A program made the translations under genes and the position numbers. Below the pieces are notes generated by a model. That model was not told the DNA's origin and did no database searches. It saw only the letters and a list, made by a program, of their open reading frames with translations. Source: Bacillus mojavensis RO-H-1 = KCTC 3706 (GTDB lineage: Bacteria; Bacillota; Bacilli; Bacillales; Bacillaceae). From it: 64,000 nt of DNA. Shown here piece by piece: positions 47,901 to 56,359 of the stretch (position 1 is its first letter; each line of letters starts with the position of its first letter). The stretch lies in assembly GCF_000245335.1 (NCBI RefSeq), contig NZ_JH600279.1, positions 62,001 to 126,000 on the forward strand, read 5' to 3'.

Positions 47901-49076
47901 CAGCCCGCTTCCGTCTGTTCTGTCATAGACATTTATCGACAAATCATCAACAGGACCGGCTGAAAGATTGTGCGTGGTCCCACGGGCTCCGGCAAAGTCG
48001 AGACCGTAATCAAAAGGCATCACATTAATTTGCGGGCCAAATAATCTATGATTTTCTCCTATTAGTTTTAGATCCCGCCGCAGTTCCTCATGGCGGTATT
48101 TATGATGCTGCCGGATACTGCGGATTTCCCGGGAAATTTGCAGCACAAGCTCAGAAAAGCTCATCGAAGGACTCACAGACAGCCTCAGCGGGAGAAGATT
48201 CATCACCATAGCCGGAACATTCAAGGATGCCGATCCCATCCGTCCCATCATTGGCAGTCCGAGCACAACATCCTCAGAGCCGGTCATGCGGTGTACATAA
48301 GCAGCTGATACCGCAATCACGACTTCATGCCAGCTTCCGGCATAATAGCGCGCCGCTTCTTTCAATGCGTTTACATCTGATGGCGGCAAATAAGCAGTCT
48401 GGCGCAGAAAGCTTTTTGAGGTTCTCGGCGCCCGTTCTGCCAAACTGACAACTTCAGGCCTGTCCGCAAAACGATTCAGCCAGAATTGACGATCCTCTTC
48501 ATATGTATCAGACGAGCGGTACTCTGCGTCCTCCGCCAAAATATCCTGCAAAGAGCCGAAGGAACGATCATCAGCGGACCGCCCTCCTGCAAGTGCCGTA
48601 TAGGCATGTGCAACCCGCTGGGCGATCAGAGAAAATCCAAAGCCGTCGATCGCAATATGGTGAATGCGCTGATACCAAAAGAAACGCTGAGGCCCGGCTT
48701 TAAACAAAGCTTCGCGGAACAACGTGTCATGCTGTAAATCGACCGGCTTTGCCAAGTCAGCTTTCATCCAGTTTAAAGCGGTCTTTTCCGGATTAGGTTC
48801 AGAGCTGACGTCAATGACTTGGAGCTGTACATCCGGTGATGGATTCATCATCTGCCAAGGCCCGTCCATATCTTCACCAAAGCGGACATGAAGTGATTCC
48901 GCTTCTTTTATGACGTGACGTAAAGCTTCTTCAAAAAGAGAAATATCGATTGGGCCGTTGATTTCTATATATTCGGCTGTATTGTAGATTGGATTATCCG
49001 GATCAAGCTGCTGAGCAAACCAAATACCGCTTTGCGCTCCGGTTAAAGAATATTGAAGATCTTTTGTATCAGGCAT
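41937..49076 (-). CDS. dhbF: Bacillibactin nonribosomal peptide synthetase DhbF
   Basis: This 2379-residue dimodular NRPS has domains in order C1 (HHIAIDG, about residue 138), A1 ([11 protein letters not shown], about 612), carrier 1 (GGHSLL, about 995), C2 (HHIVGDG, about 1177), A2 ([11 protein letters not shown], about 1675), carrier 2 (GGHSLL, about 2069) and a thioesterase (GWSLGG, about 2202). My reading of the specificity pockets gives DILQLGLIWK for A1 (glycine) and DFWNVGMVHK for A2 (threonine), the known DhbF substrates. It adds Gly and Thr to DHB loaded on DhbB and the TE trimerises and cyclises the chain into bacillibactin. The two modules share long near-repeats, which is natural for NRPS. 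Confidence 0.97.
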   Translation of the reverse strand: MPDTKDLQYSLTGAQSGIWFAQQLDPDNPIYNTAEYIEINGPIDISLFEEALRHVIKEAESLHVRFGEDMDGPWQMMNPSPDVQLQVIDVSSEPNPEKTALNWMKADLAKPVDLQHDTLFREALFKAGPQRFFWYQRIHHIAIDGFGFSLIAQRVAHAYTALAGGRSADDRSFGSLQDILAEDAEYRSSDTYEEDRQFWLNRFADRPEVVSLAERAPRTSKSFLRQTAYLPPSDVNALKEAARYYAGSWHEVVIAVSAAYVHRMTGSEDVVLGLPMMGRMGSASLNVPAMVMNLLPLRLSVSPSMSFSELVLQISREIRSIRQHHKYRHEELRRDLKLIGENHRLFGPQINVMPFDYGLDFAGARGTTHNLSAGPVDDLSINVYDRTDGSGLRIDVDANPEVYSESEIKVHQQRILQLLQTASAGEDMLIGQMEFLLPAEKARVISEWNETAKPEQLLSLPDMFEEQAKRSPERIALICDHIQLSYQELNEQANRLAHLLIEKGLGPEQFVALALPRSSEMVAAMLAVLKTGAAYLPLDPEFPADRISYMLKDAKPSCMITTEEIAATLPDDITAPQLVLDQPVTKEIVKRYSADNPNVHVSLVHPAYIIYTSGSTGRPKGVVVTLKSLSNFLLSMQETFSLNEQDRLLAVTTVAFDISALELFLPLISGASIVVAQKETIREPQALAKMIEYFDITIMQATPTLWHALVTNEPEKLRELRVLVGGEALPSGLLQALQALDCPVTNLYGPTETTIWSAAASLEKGVQGVPPIGKPIWNTQVYVLDNSLQPVPPGIVGELYIAGTGLARGYLGRPDLTAERFVADPYGPPGTRMYRTGDQARWRADGSLDYIGRADHQIKIRGFRIELGEIDAVLAKHPQIEQAAVVVREDQPGDRRLVAYLVVSSALDIAELRRYVGASLPDYMVPAAFVEIDELPLTPNGKLDRKALPAPDFSASVTDRGPRTPQEEILCDLFAEVLGLARVGIDDSFFELGGHSLLAARLMSRIRETMGAELGIAKLFDEPTVAGLAAHLDQAQSVRPALQRAERPENIPLSFAQRRLWFLHCLEGPSPTYNIPVAVRLSGELNQEALQAALYDLISRHESLRTIFPESQGTSYQHILDADQARPDLYVTEIKKEELSKRLAAAARYSFDLAAEPAFRAELFVIGPDEYVLLLLVHHIVGDGWSLTPLTRDLAAAYTARCHGRAPEWTPLAVQYADYALWQQSLLGSEHDPDSLIAGQLAFWKERLEDLPDQLELPTDYSRPAEPSHQGDTIHFRIDSELHRRLLELARANKVSLFMVLQSGLAALLTRLGAGTDIPIGSPIAGRNDDALGDLVGLFINTLVLRTDTSGDPSFRELLDRVREVNLAAYENQDLPFERLVEVLNPVRSRATHPLFQVMLAFQNTPDAELNLPGTESSLRIHSVGSAKFDVTLEISESRLDDGTPNGLEGLLEYSTDLFKRETVQALADRLLLLLEAAEAAPDQKIGSLDILASEERSITATDWQSVSEKIPQACLPELFEKQAVSSPDSIAVVYKDKAMSYTELNERANRLARLLISKGVGTEQFVALALPRSLDMTIGLLAVLKAGAAYLPLDPDYPADRIAFMLNDARPAIIITSSQVENQIPPAENVPKIVLDDPELCEKLKTYSPLNPDHTDRIRPLSPFNTAYVIYTSGSTGVPKGVMIPHQNVTRLFGATDHWFRFGSDDVWTMFHTYAFDFSVWEIWGPLLHGGRLVIVPHDISRSPEAFLRLLVKEGVTILNQTPSAFYQFMQAEREQPDLGQALSLRYVVFGGEALELSRLEDWYHRHPEQAPKLINMYGITETTVHVSYIELDRNIAAIRANSLIGCGIPDLGVYVLDERLQPVPPGVAGELYVSGAGLARGYLGRPGLTAERFIADPFGPPGTRMYRTGDVARRRADGSLDYVGRADHQVKIRGFRIELGEIEAALVQHSQLEDAAVIVREDQPGDKRLAAYVIPSSEETFDTAELRRYAAERLPDYMVPSAFVTMKELPLTPNGKLDRKALPAPDFAAAVTGRGPRTPQEEILCDLFMEVLHLPRVGIDDRFFDLGGHSLLAVQLMSRIREALGVELSIGNLFEAPTVAGLAERLEMGSSQSALDVLLPLRTSGDRLPLFCVHPAGGLSWCYAGLMTSLGTDYPIYGLQARGIGQQEALPKTLDDMAADYIEQIRTIQPKGPYHLLGWSLGGNVVQAMATQLQNQGEEVSLLVMLDAYPNHFLPIKEAPDDEEALIALLALGGYDPDSLGDKPLDFETAIEILRRDGSALASLDESVILNLKNMYVNSVGILGSYKPKTFRGNVLFFRSTIIPEWFDPIEPDSWKPYIDGQIEQIDIDCRHKDLCQPEPLAVIGRVLAAKFEEMNQ

Positions 49077-49094
49077 CCGTCTTTTTACCTCCTT

Positions 49095-50030
49095 TTATAA
49101 ATAGTCCGCGTTTGGCAACACTCTCTCAATGCGGATTGAAAGCAATTTCTGCCATTCTTCTATCGTCGGCCGTTCAGCCAGTTCGACGAATGTCACCTCG
49201 GCTCCTTCACGGCGCCATTGTTCCACTAATGTCATGATCCTTACAGAATCAAGTCCCCTATTCAGTAAGTCCTCATTATCTGCAATGTCATCAGGAGATT
49301 CTTGTAGAAGCTCAGCAATTTGTGTGCGAATACTCTCGCAGGTAAATCTATCTTTTTCAGCTTTTTCTGATGGCTTCTGAGCCGCAGAAGGCGTATGTTT
49401 CAGCTGATCAAGCAAGCTGTCGGTCATCACCGTAAACGCACAGCGCCCAGCCGCATAATTAAGCGCCATTTTATGCTTGTCCTCAGAAAAATCCGCAACT
49501 GCATCAGCAACAAAAAACGCTTCGATGTCCTCCATAAACGCTTCACATGCTGTAACGAGACAGCCAATATGAGCATAAATCCCAGAGATGATCAGCTGAT
49601 CACGCCCCTGTTCACGCATGATCTCAAGCAGATTCGTTCTCTTAAATGCGCTGTATCTCCATTTTGTCAATACAAGATCATTGTCTTCCGGCGCAAGCTC
49701 GGCCACAATTTTTTCCTCATAAGGGCCGCTGCTTAATCCAGGTCCCCAAAAATCAGTCAGCAATGCCCGGTCCTCCGGGTTTTGACTGCCGGGCTGCGCT
49801 GTGTAGACAACAGGTATCCCGAGTTGAACACATTGGTCCTTCAGTTTGCGTATATTTGCTGAAAGCTCTATTACTGGAGACGCTCCAGCTGTAAACGCGT
49901 CGACAAAATAGTTCTGCATATCGTGTATTAAGAAGACTGCCCGATTTGGATCAGGCACCCATGATACTTTGTTTGTTGGCATATCAGACGCTGTCGGCAT
50001 TTGATACGGCTGAATGGCAGGAATAGCCAT
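49095..50030 (-). CDS. dhbB: Isochorismatase / aryl carrier protein DhbB
   Basis: This 311-residue bifunctional protein has an N-terminal isochorismatase domain (about residues 1-210; HDMQNYFVDAF and GIYAHIGCLVTA) that splits isochorismate to 2,3-dihydro-DHB and pyruvate, and a C-terminal aryl carrier domain (about 230-300) with the phosphopantetheine site NRGLDSVRIM. The start at 50030 has GGGAGTG upstream and begins MAIPAIQPYQMPT as in the family; the ORF extension to 50075 overlaps dhbE and is rejected. The linker between domains differs in length from what I recall for 168. Confidence 0.96.
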   Translation of the reverse strand: MAIPAIQPYQMPTASDMPTNKVSWVPDPNRAVFLIHDMQNYFVDAFTAGASPVIELSANIRKLKDQCVQLGIPVVYTAQPGSQNPEDRALLTDFWGPGLSSGPYEEKIVAELAPEDNDLVLTKWRYSAFKRTNLLEIMREQGRDQLIISGIYAHIGCLVTACEAFMEDIEAFFVADAVADFSEDKHKMALNYAAGRCAFTVMTDSLLDQLKHTPSAAQKPSEKAEKDRFTCESIRTQIAELLQESPDDIADNEDLLNRGLDSVRIMTLVEQWRREGAEVTFVELAERPTIEEWQKLLSIRIERVLPNADYL

Positions 50031-50055
50031 TTGAACACTCCCTTTCAAATCGTTT

Positions 50056-51675
50056 CTATTTTTTTGAACCTGCAAGAAGTTTTTCGGCGATCGTTTCGCG
50101 AAGCGCCTTTTTGCTTACCTTTCCTACCCCTGTCTGCGGGAAGGTCTCAACAAATTCAATCCGGTCTGGAATTTTATACGCTGCAAGCCCGCGTTCTCTT
50201 AGAAAAGCTTTGAGCTCTGCGGCTTTCGGCGCTTGATCCCGGGGAATAATGAACACACAAGATCTTTCACCAAGAAATTGGTCAGGCATTGATACCATCG
50301 CCGCATCATGCACAGCCGGATGCGCCAGAAGATGATTTTCAACCTCTTCCGCCGCCACTTTTTCTCCGCCGCGGTTGATTTGATCCTTTGCCCGTCCTTC
50401 CACGACAATATAGCCATCGGGTGTCAATCTCACTAGATCGCCAGTGCGGTAAAAACCGTCGTCGGTAAACGAAGCCGCATTGTGCTCATCAGCCTTATAG
50501 TAACCCCTGATCGTATACGGTCCCCGTGTCAGCAGGTGACCCGTTTCACCAGGTTTCACGTCACGATCTTGATCATCCCACACACGTATTTCATCGTAAG
50601 AAGACATCGGCTTACCCTGAGTATTTACAATAACTTCCTCTGGGTCATCAAGCCTTGTATAATTAACGAGCCCTTCTGCCATTCCGAAAACCTGCTGCAA
50701 GGTGCAGCCGAACACAGATTTCACTTTGCGCGCGGCTTCAGCGCTGAATTTCGCGCCGCCGACCTGCAGCACTTGAAGGCTTGATAAATCGTCATCTCGT
50801 GAGGCAGCAGCGTCCATCCATACCATTGCAAGCGGCGGGACAAGAGCTGTCATTGTCACCTGTTCCCGTTCAATCAAAGGGAACGAGTCGTCCGGACTCG
50901 GAGAAGGAGATAAAACCACTTTTCCTCCAGCGTATAATACGCCTAGCACCCCTGGTGAGCTCAGCGGGTAATTGTGCGCCATCGGCAATGCGGCCAAGTA
51001 CACAGTGCTGTGATCAAGCCAGCAAACCTCCGCGCTCATCCGCAGGCTGTATATGTAATCATCATGGGTTCGCGGTATCAGTTTCGATAAGCCGGTGCTT
51101 CCTCCAGAAAGCTGTAGGAACGCCACATCCGAAGATTTTACTTCAGGCAGCTCGCCAGGTTCTGTATGCAATGCCTCAAGCGGCTGGAATTCCTCCGCCT
51201 CACCTGCGACAATGACGTGTTTCAAGGACGGCAGCTTGCTTCGAACCTGTCTGGCAAGTGTACGGTAGTCAAATCCCGAATGGGAATCGGGGATAATATA
51301 AGCCTCCGCTTCAGCAAACTCGCAAAAATATGTAATCTCACTGCTTCGATGAGAAGGCAGTGCAAAGACCGGGAGCGCTCCCAGCCGAAAAAGTGCAAAG
51401 ATGACTTCAAAAAACTCCGCGATATTCGGCAGCTGCACGACTACACGATCCATTGGTTTAATACCGAGCTTTTGCAATCCGGCTGCCAGACGGTCAGCCC
51501 TTGTGTCAAGCTCTTGATAGCTCCAATGGGTGTCCCCGCATGTAATCGCGATTCGATCGCCATGTTTGGCAGCCCGGTCTCTTAACATGTCTCCAAAAGT
51601 CTCACCGGCCCAGCAACCGTTCTCCCGGTACTTTTCCGCAAACTCCTTGGGCCACGGCGTAAATCCATTCAGCAT
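50056..51675 (-). CDS. dhbE: 2,3-dihydroxybenzoate-AMP ligase DhbE
   Basis: This 539-residue stand-alone adenylation enzyme activates 2,3-dihydroxybenzoate with ATP and loads it onto the DhbB carrier domain. Motifs are [15 protein letters not shown] (about residue 191), the aryl-acid pocket region [11 protein letters not shown] (about 235), YRTGD and the catalytic Lys in [12 protein letters not shown] near the C-terminus. The start at 51675 has AGGAGGG seven bases upstream and begins MLNGFTPWP. It follows dhbC by 36 bp. Confidence 0.97.
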   Translation of the reverse strand: MLNGFTPWPKEFAEKYRENGCWAGETFGDMLRDRAAKHGDRIAITCGDTHWSYQELDTRADRLAAGLQKLGIKPMDRVVVQLPNIAEFFEVIFALFRLGALPVFALPSHRSSEITYFCEFAEAEAYIIPDSHSGFDYRTLARQVRSKLPSLKHVIVAGEAEEFQPLEALHTEPGELPEVKSSDVAFLQLSGGSTGLSKLIPRTHDDYIYSLRMSAEVCWLDHSTVYLAALPMAHNYPLSSPGVLGVLYAGGKVVLSPSPSPDDSFPLIEREQVTMTALVPPLAMVWMDAAASRDDDLSSLQVLQVGGAKFSAEAARKVKSVFGCTLQQVFGMAEGLVNYTRLDDPEEVIVNTQGKPMSSYDEIRVWDDQDRDVKPGETGHLLTRGPYTIRGYYKADEHNAASFTDDGFYRTGDLVRLTPDGYIVVEGRAKDQINRGGEKVAAEEVENHLLAHPAVHDAAMVSMPDQFLGERSCVFIIPRDQAPKAAELKAFLRERGLAAYKIPDRIEFVETFPQTGVGKVSKKALRETIAEKLLAGSKK

Positions 51676-51711
51676 GCTGTTTCCCTCCTGCAATTATTTC
51701 TGATCATCTGA

Positions 51712-52908
51712 TCATATGTGATTGACACCCATTGCCCGGAGCATCGTCCGAAACTTTGCGGATGTCTCCTGAAGCTCGTCCTCTGCTTTTGATCCGGCTA
51801 CAACACCGGCCCCTGCAAAAAGACGAAGTGAGCGTTCTTCAGCCTCTGCACACCGAATCGTAACGATCCATTCGCCATCGCCTGCATCGTCACACCAGCC
51901 TACCATGCCGGTGAAGAAACCGCGGTCAAAAGGTTCAATTTCACGGATGGCTTCTCTTGCAAGGTCAGTCGGTGTTCCGCAGACTGCCGGCGTAGGATGA
52001 AGCGCGGCGGCTAGTTCCAGCGAGGTTACAGTCGGATCAGAAAGCTCTCCTTTAATGACACTGGACAAATGCCACATCGTCTCCGTTTGGATCAGCGAAG
52101 GCTTTTCCGGAACGTCCAGCGACCGGCAAAAAGGCCGCAGCCCGGCGGCAACCGCATCAGCCACAACAGCATGTTCATGAAGATCCTTTGCGGAAGAAAG
52201 CAATTCATCGGCCCGGCGCTGGTCCTCAACAGGATCATCACTGCGAGGTCTAGAGCCCGCTAACGGATTAGATACCACCTGAGTTCCCATTCTCGAAACG
52301 AGAAGCTCGGGACTTGCACCGAGTAATGTCCGATGGGAAGATGAATCATCTTGGCCGGATACATCGGCTGCAAAAGTATAACCGTGTGTATTATGCCGCG
52401 CCAGATGGTGAAGCAGTTCACCCGTTTGTATCGCTTCAGGTGATGTCAGATGCAGCGATCTGGACAGGACGATTTTGTTGAGTGTGCCGTCAGCAATGCT
52501 TGCCAATCCTTGTTCTACACCTTTTTTATAGTCCTCCGGTGCAGGAACAGGCTGTATGTGATATGTATGTTCCGGCTGCTGTTCAATCTGGGCATCACCG
52601 AATTGAAGCGGTCCCGACCACCGTACCTCCTCCGGAACGACGAGCCGGGGCGGTTTTAAATAATCAAATGGAACAGCTCCCACAACAACCGGACGGCTTT
52701 GCCCCGATTGCTTTGCTTTGTTTAGCGCCTCAGCAATGCGGCCGGGTAAGGTTTCTAATTGGTTTTGTCCGTCTGCATCCGGCACGGCTTCACTTATTCC
52801 TTTTCCAAGCAGCACACGATGAGGGGAAGCCAAGAAAAAAGTGCCCGGCTGATAATCACGAAGCAAATGCTCCGCCTTTGTTTCAGATATAACATTTTGT
52901 TCCAACAT
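51712..52908 (-). CDS. dhbC: Isochorismate synthase DhbC
   Basis: This 398-residue chorismate-binding enzyme converts chorismate to isochorismate, the first step to 2,3-DHB. Signature segments are [12 protein letters not shown] (about residue 143), [26 protein letters not shown], and [11 protein letters not shown] plus FYTGMVG-like [10 protein letters not shown] near residue 345. The start at 52908 is set by AGGAGG nine bases upstream; an ATG two codons earlier (52914) would be only three bases from it. It duplicates the function of menF for siderophore production. Confidence 0.97.
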   Translation of the reverse strand: MLEQNVISETKAEHLLRDYQPGTFFLASPHRVLLGKGISEAVPDADGQNQLETLPGRIAEALNKAKQSGQSRPVVVGAVPFDYLKPPRLVVPEEVRWSGPLQFGDAQIEQQPEHTYHIQPVPAPEDYKKGVEQGLASIADGTLNKIVLSRSLHLTSPEAIQTGELLHHLARHNTHGYTFAADVSGQDDSSSHRTLLGASPELLVSRMGTQVVSNPLAGSRPRSDDPVEDQRRADELLSSAKDLHEHAVVADAVAAGLRPFCRSLDVPEKPSLIQTETMWHLSSVIKGELSDPTVTSLELAAALHPTPAVCGTPTDLAREAIREIEPFDRGFFTGMVGWCDDAGDGEWIVTIRCAEAEERSLRLFAGAGVVAGSKAEDELQETSAKFRTMLRAMGVNHI

Positions 52909-52933
52909 CTTCATAAACCTCCTTTGAGTTAAC

Positions 52934-53719
52934 TTATATGCCTAGAGTCGCGCCGCCATCTACACATAAATTATGCATCGTAATATGGCCTGCCTGCTCA
53001 GAAACCAAAAAGAGCACGGCATCCGCAATATCCGAAGGCTGGGCCAGTTTTTTGAGCGGAATTCCCGTTTTAAATGTATCAAGCGATCCTTTGATGACTT
53101 GTTCTGCACCATTTTCATCAGCCCATAAAGACCACTGCATGTCTGTTTCCGTTGATCCGGGAGAAACAATATTGCAGCGAATGTTGTATTCTGCAAGCTC
53201 AAGGCCAAGGCACTTTGTAAACATCACGGCCGCTGCCTTTGATGAGGCGTATGCCGCCATAGATGTCCTTGGCACACCGGCTGCATTTGATCCTACCGTA
53301 ACAATTGAACCGGATCTGCGGTTCATCATATATTTGCTGACTGAGCGTGACGCGTTAAAAACACCAGTCGAATTCACTGAGAAAGTGGCCTCCCATTCCT
53401 CATCACTGAGAGAATGAATCAGCCCGGGCCGAAGCACGCCCGCTACGTTCACCAATATGTCAATCGGGCCCATGTCACGTTCGATTCGAGCCGTGATATC
53501 GTCAATCGCCGCACTGTCTCTCACATCCGCCGGAAAGGCTTCGGCACGGCATCCCTCCGCTTTGAGGCTGTTCACGACTTTTTCAAGCTTTTCTGGATTG
53601 TAATCAACCGCAGCAATGTGTGCCCCTTGACCGGCAAGCGTCCGCGCTACAGCTTCACCTATTCCTTGGGCGGCCCCTGTAATCAATGCGATCTTGCCTT
53701 CTATACCTCTTACCTTCAT
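52934..53719 (-). CDS. dhbA: 2,3-dihydro-2,3-dihydroxybenzoate dehydrogenase DhbA
   Basis: This 261-residue NAD+-dependent SDR oxidises 2,3-dihydro-DHB to 2,3-dihydroxybenzoate. It has TGAAQGIG (residues 14-21), NVAG, the catalytic Ser in TVGSNAAG and YASSK. The start at 53719 has AAAGGAAA upstream; the longer frame to 53761 has no support. It is the first gene of dhbACEBF and lies about 90 bp after a consensus Fur box. Confidence 0.97.
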   Translation of the reverse strand: MKVRGIEGKIALITGAAQGIGEAVARTLAGQGAHIAAVDYNPEKLEKVVNSLKAEGCRAEAFPADVRDSAAIDDITARIERDMGPIDILVNVAGVLRPGLIHSLSDEEWEATFSVNSTGVFNASRSVSKYMMNRRSGSIVTVGSNAAGVPRTSMAAYASSKAAAVMFTKCLGLELAEYNIRCNIVSPGSTETDMQWSLWADENGAEQVIKGSLDTFKTGIPLKKLAQPSDIADAVLFLVSEQAGHITMHNLCVDGGATLGI

Positions 53720-53804
53720 TTCATCATTTCCTTTCTTCGCTTTTAACGCCAAAAAGGGCATGTCGCGAAAAAGACTGCTTCACCTTACTATTAACCGCAA
53801 TCTA

Positions 53805-53827
53805 TTGATAATGATTATCATTATCAA
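53805..53827. promoter_or_regulatory. Fur box upstream of dhbA
   Basis: GATAATGATTATCATTATC (53807-53825) matches the 19-base Fur consensus at every position but the last few bases of flank, and extends as an inverted repeat by TT/AA on each side. It lies about 90 bp before dhbA, covering the expected promoter. Fur with iron represses dhb in B. subtilis. Confidence 0.92.
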
Positions 53828-53889
53828 TTATAAAAATAATCATATCCAAATGTCATCCGACAGTCAAATATAATTTTTGTGACAAATAT

Positions 53890-53914
53890 GGGAGCTGAGG
53901 CAATTCTCAGCTCA
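53890..53914 (-). terminator. Hairpin at the end of besA
   Basis: GAGCTGAG pairs with CTCAGCTC around AATTGC and contains the besA stop codon. Only a poor T-run follows on the minus strand, so it is probably a partial terminator that allows read-through into dhb. Confidence 0.55.
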
Positions 53915-54776
53915 ATGAAATGTGCGGGCCGTCAGGGTGAAGCGCGAAACGCAAAGCCCTGCTGACCAAAACAGGAAGAACCGAAATATGTCCTTCTCCT
54001 GAAAACTCGCAAAATTCTGTCCGTACACCTTTTTCAGCCAAAGCGGACAGCCGCTCGTAAAGCTCCTTCGCGTTATCGTTCATTCGGCATTTATGATGCT
54101 TTTCCAATTCTCCTGCCGCTAGCAGAAGATTGACAGGCTGCTCGTTTTTCTTTAAACAGGAAGCGAAACGCTCAGCTTCCTTTTCAATAAATGGTTTGTT
54201 CCAATGAATGGACGGACTGCCTGCGATATACGTTTGGAATGCATCCGGTTTCGTTAAGAGCACCTGCAAAACGAAGAGCCCGCCAAGAGAGTGGCCAAAG
54301 ATTGTTTGTCTGTTTCTGTCAATCTCATAATCTTGTTCAATCTCTGGTTTGAGGTCCTCTTCAATAAATCTTAAAAAGTCCCCCGCTCCTCCATGCTCCG
54401 GCCATTCTTTGCCGTCAGGCCTTACCGGCAGCTCCGTGTAAGACGTAGGCATTGTAAAATCCCGGTGGCGCGCAGAAGAAAACGGTTCTGTTGTGTCATA
54501 GCCAATACCGACAATCACAGCGGGAATTACCCCTGTTTTCTCAGGACGGCGCCCCTGTACCCGAACAGCTTCCGACATTGTACCGAAGATAGAATTGGCG
54601 TCGAGCAGATAAATAACCGGATAACCGGAAGGCGGCGGCTCCGTGCTCGGTTTTGAGATAAAGATTTGATAGCCGCGGCTGCCATTGCGTGAAGACATTT
54701 TACGCACTTCCGTTCCCGGAATGGTAAATGCGTTGTAGGTCCCGCCTTTAGCCCCATCTGTATTTTTCTCAATCAT
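53907..54776 (-). CDS. besA: Bacillibactin trilactone esterase BesA (YuiI)
   Basis: This 289-residue alpha/beta-hydrolase of the Fes/IroE type hydrolyses ferri-bacillibactin in the cytoplasm to release iron. Nucleophile motif GHSLGG lies near residue 162, an oxyanion region VIYLLDANS near residue 55, and the catalytic His is in SGEGHISVLP near the C-terminus. I choose the start at 54776 (MIEKNTDGAKGGTY) by comparison with 168; ATGs at 54788 and 54812 are in frame and the GAGAGGA present between them is not well spaced for any. Controlled by its own Fur box. Confidence 0.93.
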   Translation of the reverse strand: MIEKNTDGAKGGTYNAFTIPGTEVRKMSSRNGSRGYQIFISKPSTEPPPSGYPVIYLLDANSIFGTMSEAVRVQGRRPEKTGVIPAVIVGIGYDTTEPFSSARHRDFTMPTSYTELPVRPDGKEWPEHGGAGDFLRFIEEDLKPEIEQDYEIDRNRQTIFGHSLGGLFVLQVLLTKPDAFQTYIAGSPSIHWNKPFIEKEAERFASCLKKNEQPVNLLLAAGELEKHHKCRMNDNAKELYERLSALAEKGVRTEFCEFSGEGHISVLPVLVSRALRFALHPDGPHISLS

Positions 54777-54816
54777 GCAGTACGACATTCCTCTCTTTAA
54801 AACTGGCTGCATTTAT

Positions 54817-54835
54817 GATAATGATTTTCACTATC
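54817..54835. promoter_or_regulatory. Fur box upstream of besA
   Basis: GATAATGATTTTCACTATC resembles the Fur consensus GATAATGATTATCATTATC with three mismatches. It lies about 40 bp before the chosen besA start, where bound Fur would block the promoter. Confidence 0.85.
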
Positions 54836-54892
54836 AACTAGACAACTCAAATAATAGGTTTTCTGGCAAACAAAGTCAACTTTTTCCTTAAT

Positions 54893-54924
54893 AAAAAAGG
54901 CACCTTCTCTAAATAAGGTACCTG
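54893..54924 (-). terminator. Terminator after yuiH
   Basis: On the minus strand AGGTACCTT pairs with AAGGTGCCT around a short AT-rich loop, followed by six Ts. It lies between yuiH and the besA Fur box, about 65 bp after the yuiH stop. Confidence 0.8.
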
Positions 54925-54988
54925 ATGACTAGCAATATGGAAATAAAAACCTAAAAAAGGTGCTGATTATCCTACACTCACTAGAACC

Positions 54989-55585
54989 TTAATCCCATGT
55001 AAATCTCTGATTCTGCCAAGGGTCGCCTCTCATATGATAGCCGTTCTGCTCCCAAAAACCGGGATGATTTTCTTTCGTAAATTGGATGCCCCGCAGCCAC
55101 TTAGCGCTTTTCCAGAAATACAAATGAGGAAACACTCCCCGCAGCGGGAAGCCGTGTTCAGGCGTTAAAGGTTCGCCGTTATGCGCATAAGCGAGCAGTG
55201 ATGTTTCAGCCAAAAAGTCAACGAGCGGCAGATTTGTCGTCCAGCCCTCTTCCGCGTGTAAAATGACATAGCCCGCCTCTTCTTTTACTCCGGCTTTCTC
55301 CGCGATATCCCGTGTCCGCACACCCTGCCAAACGTTATCAAGCCGTGACCAGCCTGTTACGCAATGGATGTCATTTTCCGATTCGCACTGAGGAAAGGCT
55401 TTTATATCTTCAAAGCTTAAAAGCATCGGATGATCAACCAATCCGTATACTTGCAGATTCCACTTCGTCATATCCTCATAATACGGAACGTTTCCCGTAT
55501 GAAGCACAGGAAACGAAGTCGTCACATTTTGATTGGGCGGCACTCTTCCTGACTGATCGGCCTGTTTTATTCTTCCGAAATACAC
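54989..55585 (-). CDS. yuiH: YedY-like molybdopterin oxidoreductase YuiH
   Basis: This 198-residue protein is a sulfite oxidase-superfamily (Moco domain) protein without signal peptide or heme domain. The molybdenum-ligating Cys is in NDIHCVTGWS (about residue 80). The loop SLLAYAHNGEPLTPEHGFPLR near 130 and the ending WQNQRFTWD fit the family. A reductase role (YedY/MsrP-like) is plausible but its substrate and location are unknown. The start is GTG with AGGAGG upstream. It is divergent from bioYB and shares its regulatory region. Confidence 0.88.
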   Translation of the reverse strand: MYFGRIKQADQSGRVPPNQNVTTSFPVLHTGNVPYYEDMTKWNLQVYGLVDHPMLLSFEDIKAFPQCESENDIHCVTGWSRLDNVWQGVRTRDIAEKAGVKEEAGYVILHAEEGWTTNLPLVDFLAETSLLAYAHNGEPLTPEHGFPLRGVFPHLYFWKSAKWLRGIQFTKENHPGFWEQNGYHMRGDPWQNQRFTWD

Positions 55586-55598
55586 GTAAACCCTCCTT

Positions 55599-55629
55599 TT
55601 GTTAACCTAAATGATATTCATGTTGACAA
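55599..55629. promoter_or_regulatory. BirA-operator-like repeat between yuiH and bioYB
   Basis: TTGTTAACC and TGTTGACAA form an inverted repeat separated by 13 bp, close to the BirA operator pattern TTGTTAACC-N-GGTTAACAA. The right arm contains the TTGACA -35 (55623-55628) of a bioYB promoter with TACTCT (55646-55651) as -10, 17 bp apart. Biotin-bound BirA would block this promoter. The left arm is a few bases from the yuiH ribosome binding site. Confidence 0.6.
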
Positions 55630-55685
55630 TCGTTCGGATCTTTATTACTCTATGATTGTGTATGTAAACCTAAGGGGGAACAACG

Positions 55686-56288
55686 ATGAAACAACATAAA
55701 CTTCGTGCGGGTGATATGGCACTGATCGGCATGTTCGCCGCACTTATGGCTGTCGGCGCCAACATTACATCAGTCGCGCCCTTTTTGCAAGTTGCCGGCA
55801 TTCCGCTGTCGATGCAGCCGTTTTTCTGCCTCTTGGCGGCTCTGCTTCTCGGCAGCAAACGCGCTGCTATCGCAATGCTTGTATATGCGCTTGTCGGATT
55901 GGCCGGGGCACCAGTATTCGCTCAGTTTTCCGCGGGCTTCGCACCATTTGCAGGTAAAAGCGGCGGCTTCATTATCTCATACATTCCGGCAGCATTTGCA
56001 GCTGGATGGTTAGTAGAACGCAAAATCCAGCCAAGTAAGATCCGTTTTCTGCTTGCTTCTCTTACCGGAACGGCCATTATGTATATCATCGGCACCACCT
56101 ATATGTATCTTGCGCTGAAGCTGTGGATTCATACACCGATGAGCTACAGCACGGTTTGGGGCTTTATGACTTGGTTTATGGTAAAAGACACGGTACTGGC
56201 TGTGCTGCTGACGTTTATCGCACCTGCGATCTACCGCTCTATACATAAAGCAACCGGCTTTAACAGACATCAAATATCGTCCACTTAA
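55686..56288 (+). CDS. bioYB: Biotin transporter BioY-type, BioYB (YuiG)
   Basis: This 200-residue membrane protein belongs to the BioY family (substrate-binding S component of ECF-type biotin uptake), with six hydrophobic helices and the motifs MALIGMFAALMAVGANI and the central YALVGLAGAPVFAQFSAGFA. AAGGGGG precedes the ATG. The next gene is in the opposite direction and no ECF ATPase gene is close, so it would use shared EcfA/T modules or work alone. The BirA-like operator supports a biotin role. Confidence 0.92.
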   Translation: MKQHKLRAGDMALIGMFAALMAVGANITSVAPFLQVAGIPLSMQPFFCLLAALLLGSKRAAIAMLVYALVGLAGAPVFAQFSAGFAPFAGKSGGFIISYIPAAFAAGWLVERKIQPSKIRFLLASLTGTAIMYIIGTTYMYLALKLWIHTPMSYSTVWGFMTWFMVKDTVLAVLLTFIAPAIYRSIHKATGFNRHQISST

Positions 56289-56313
56289 AAACCGTTCCAA
56301 TGAGCGGTTTTTT
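56287..56313 (+). terminator. Terminator after bioYB
   Basis: AAAACCG pairs with CGGTTTT around a 10-base loop and is followed by TTT, right at the bioYB stop. Confidence 0.7.
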
Positions 56314-56325
56314 AAAATGATAAAC

Positions 56326-56358
56326 GAAAAAGGCTCTCCCGTTAAGGAGAGCCTTTTT
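56326..56358. terminator. Terminator after yuiF, bidirectional
   Basis: AAAAAGGCTCTCC pairs with GGAGAGCCTTTTT around a CGTTAA loop. It is adjacent to the yuiF stop and could also back up bioYB termination. Confidence 0.88.
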
Positions 56359-56359
56359 T

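Noticed and set aside
42632-48737. Multiple frames antisense to or out of frame with dhbF, and apparent long direct repeats within it
   Set aside because: The repeats are the two C-A-carrier modules of one NRPS, and the frames are shadows of GC-rich coding sequence.
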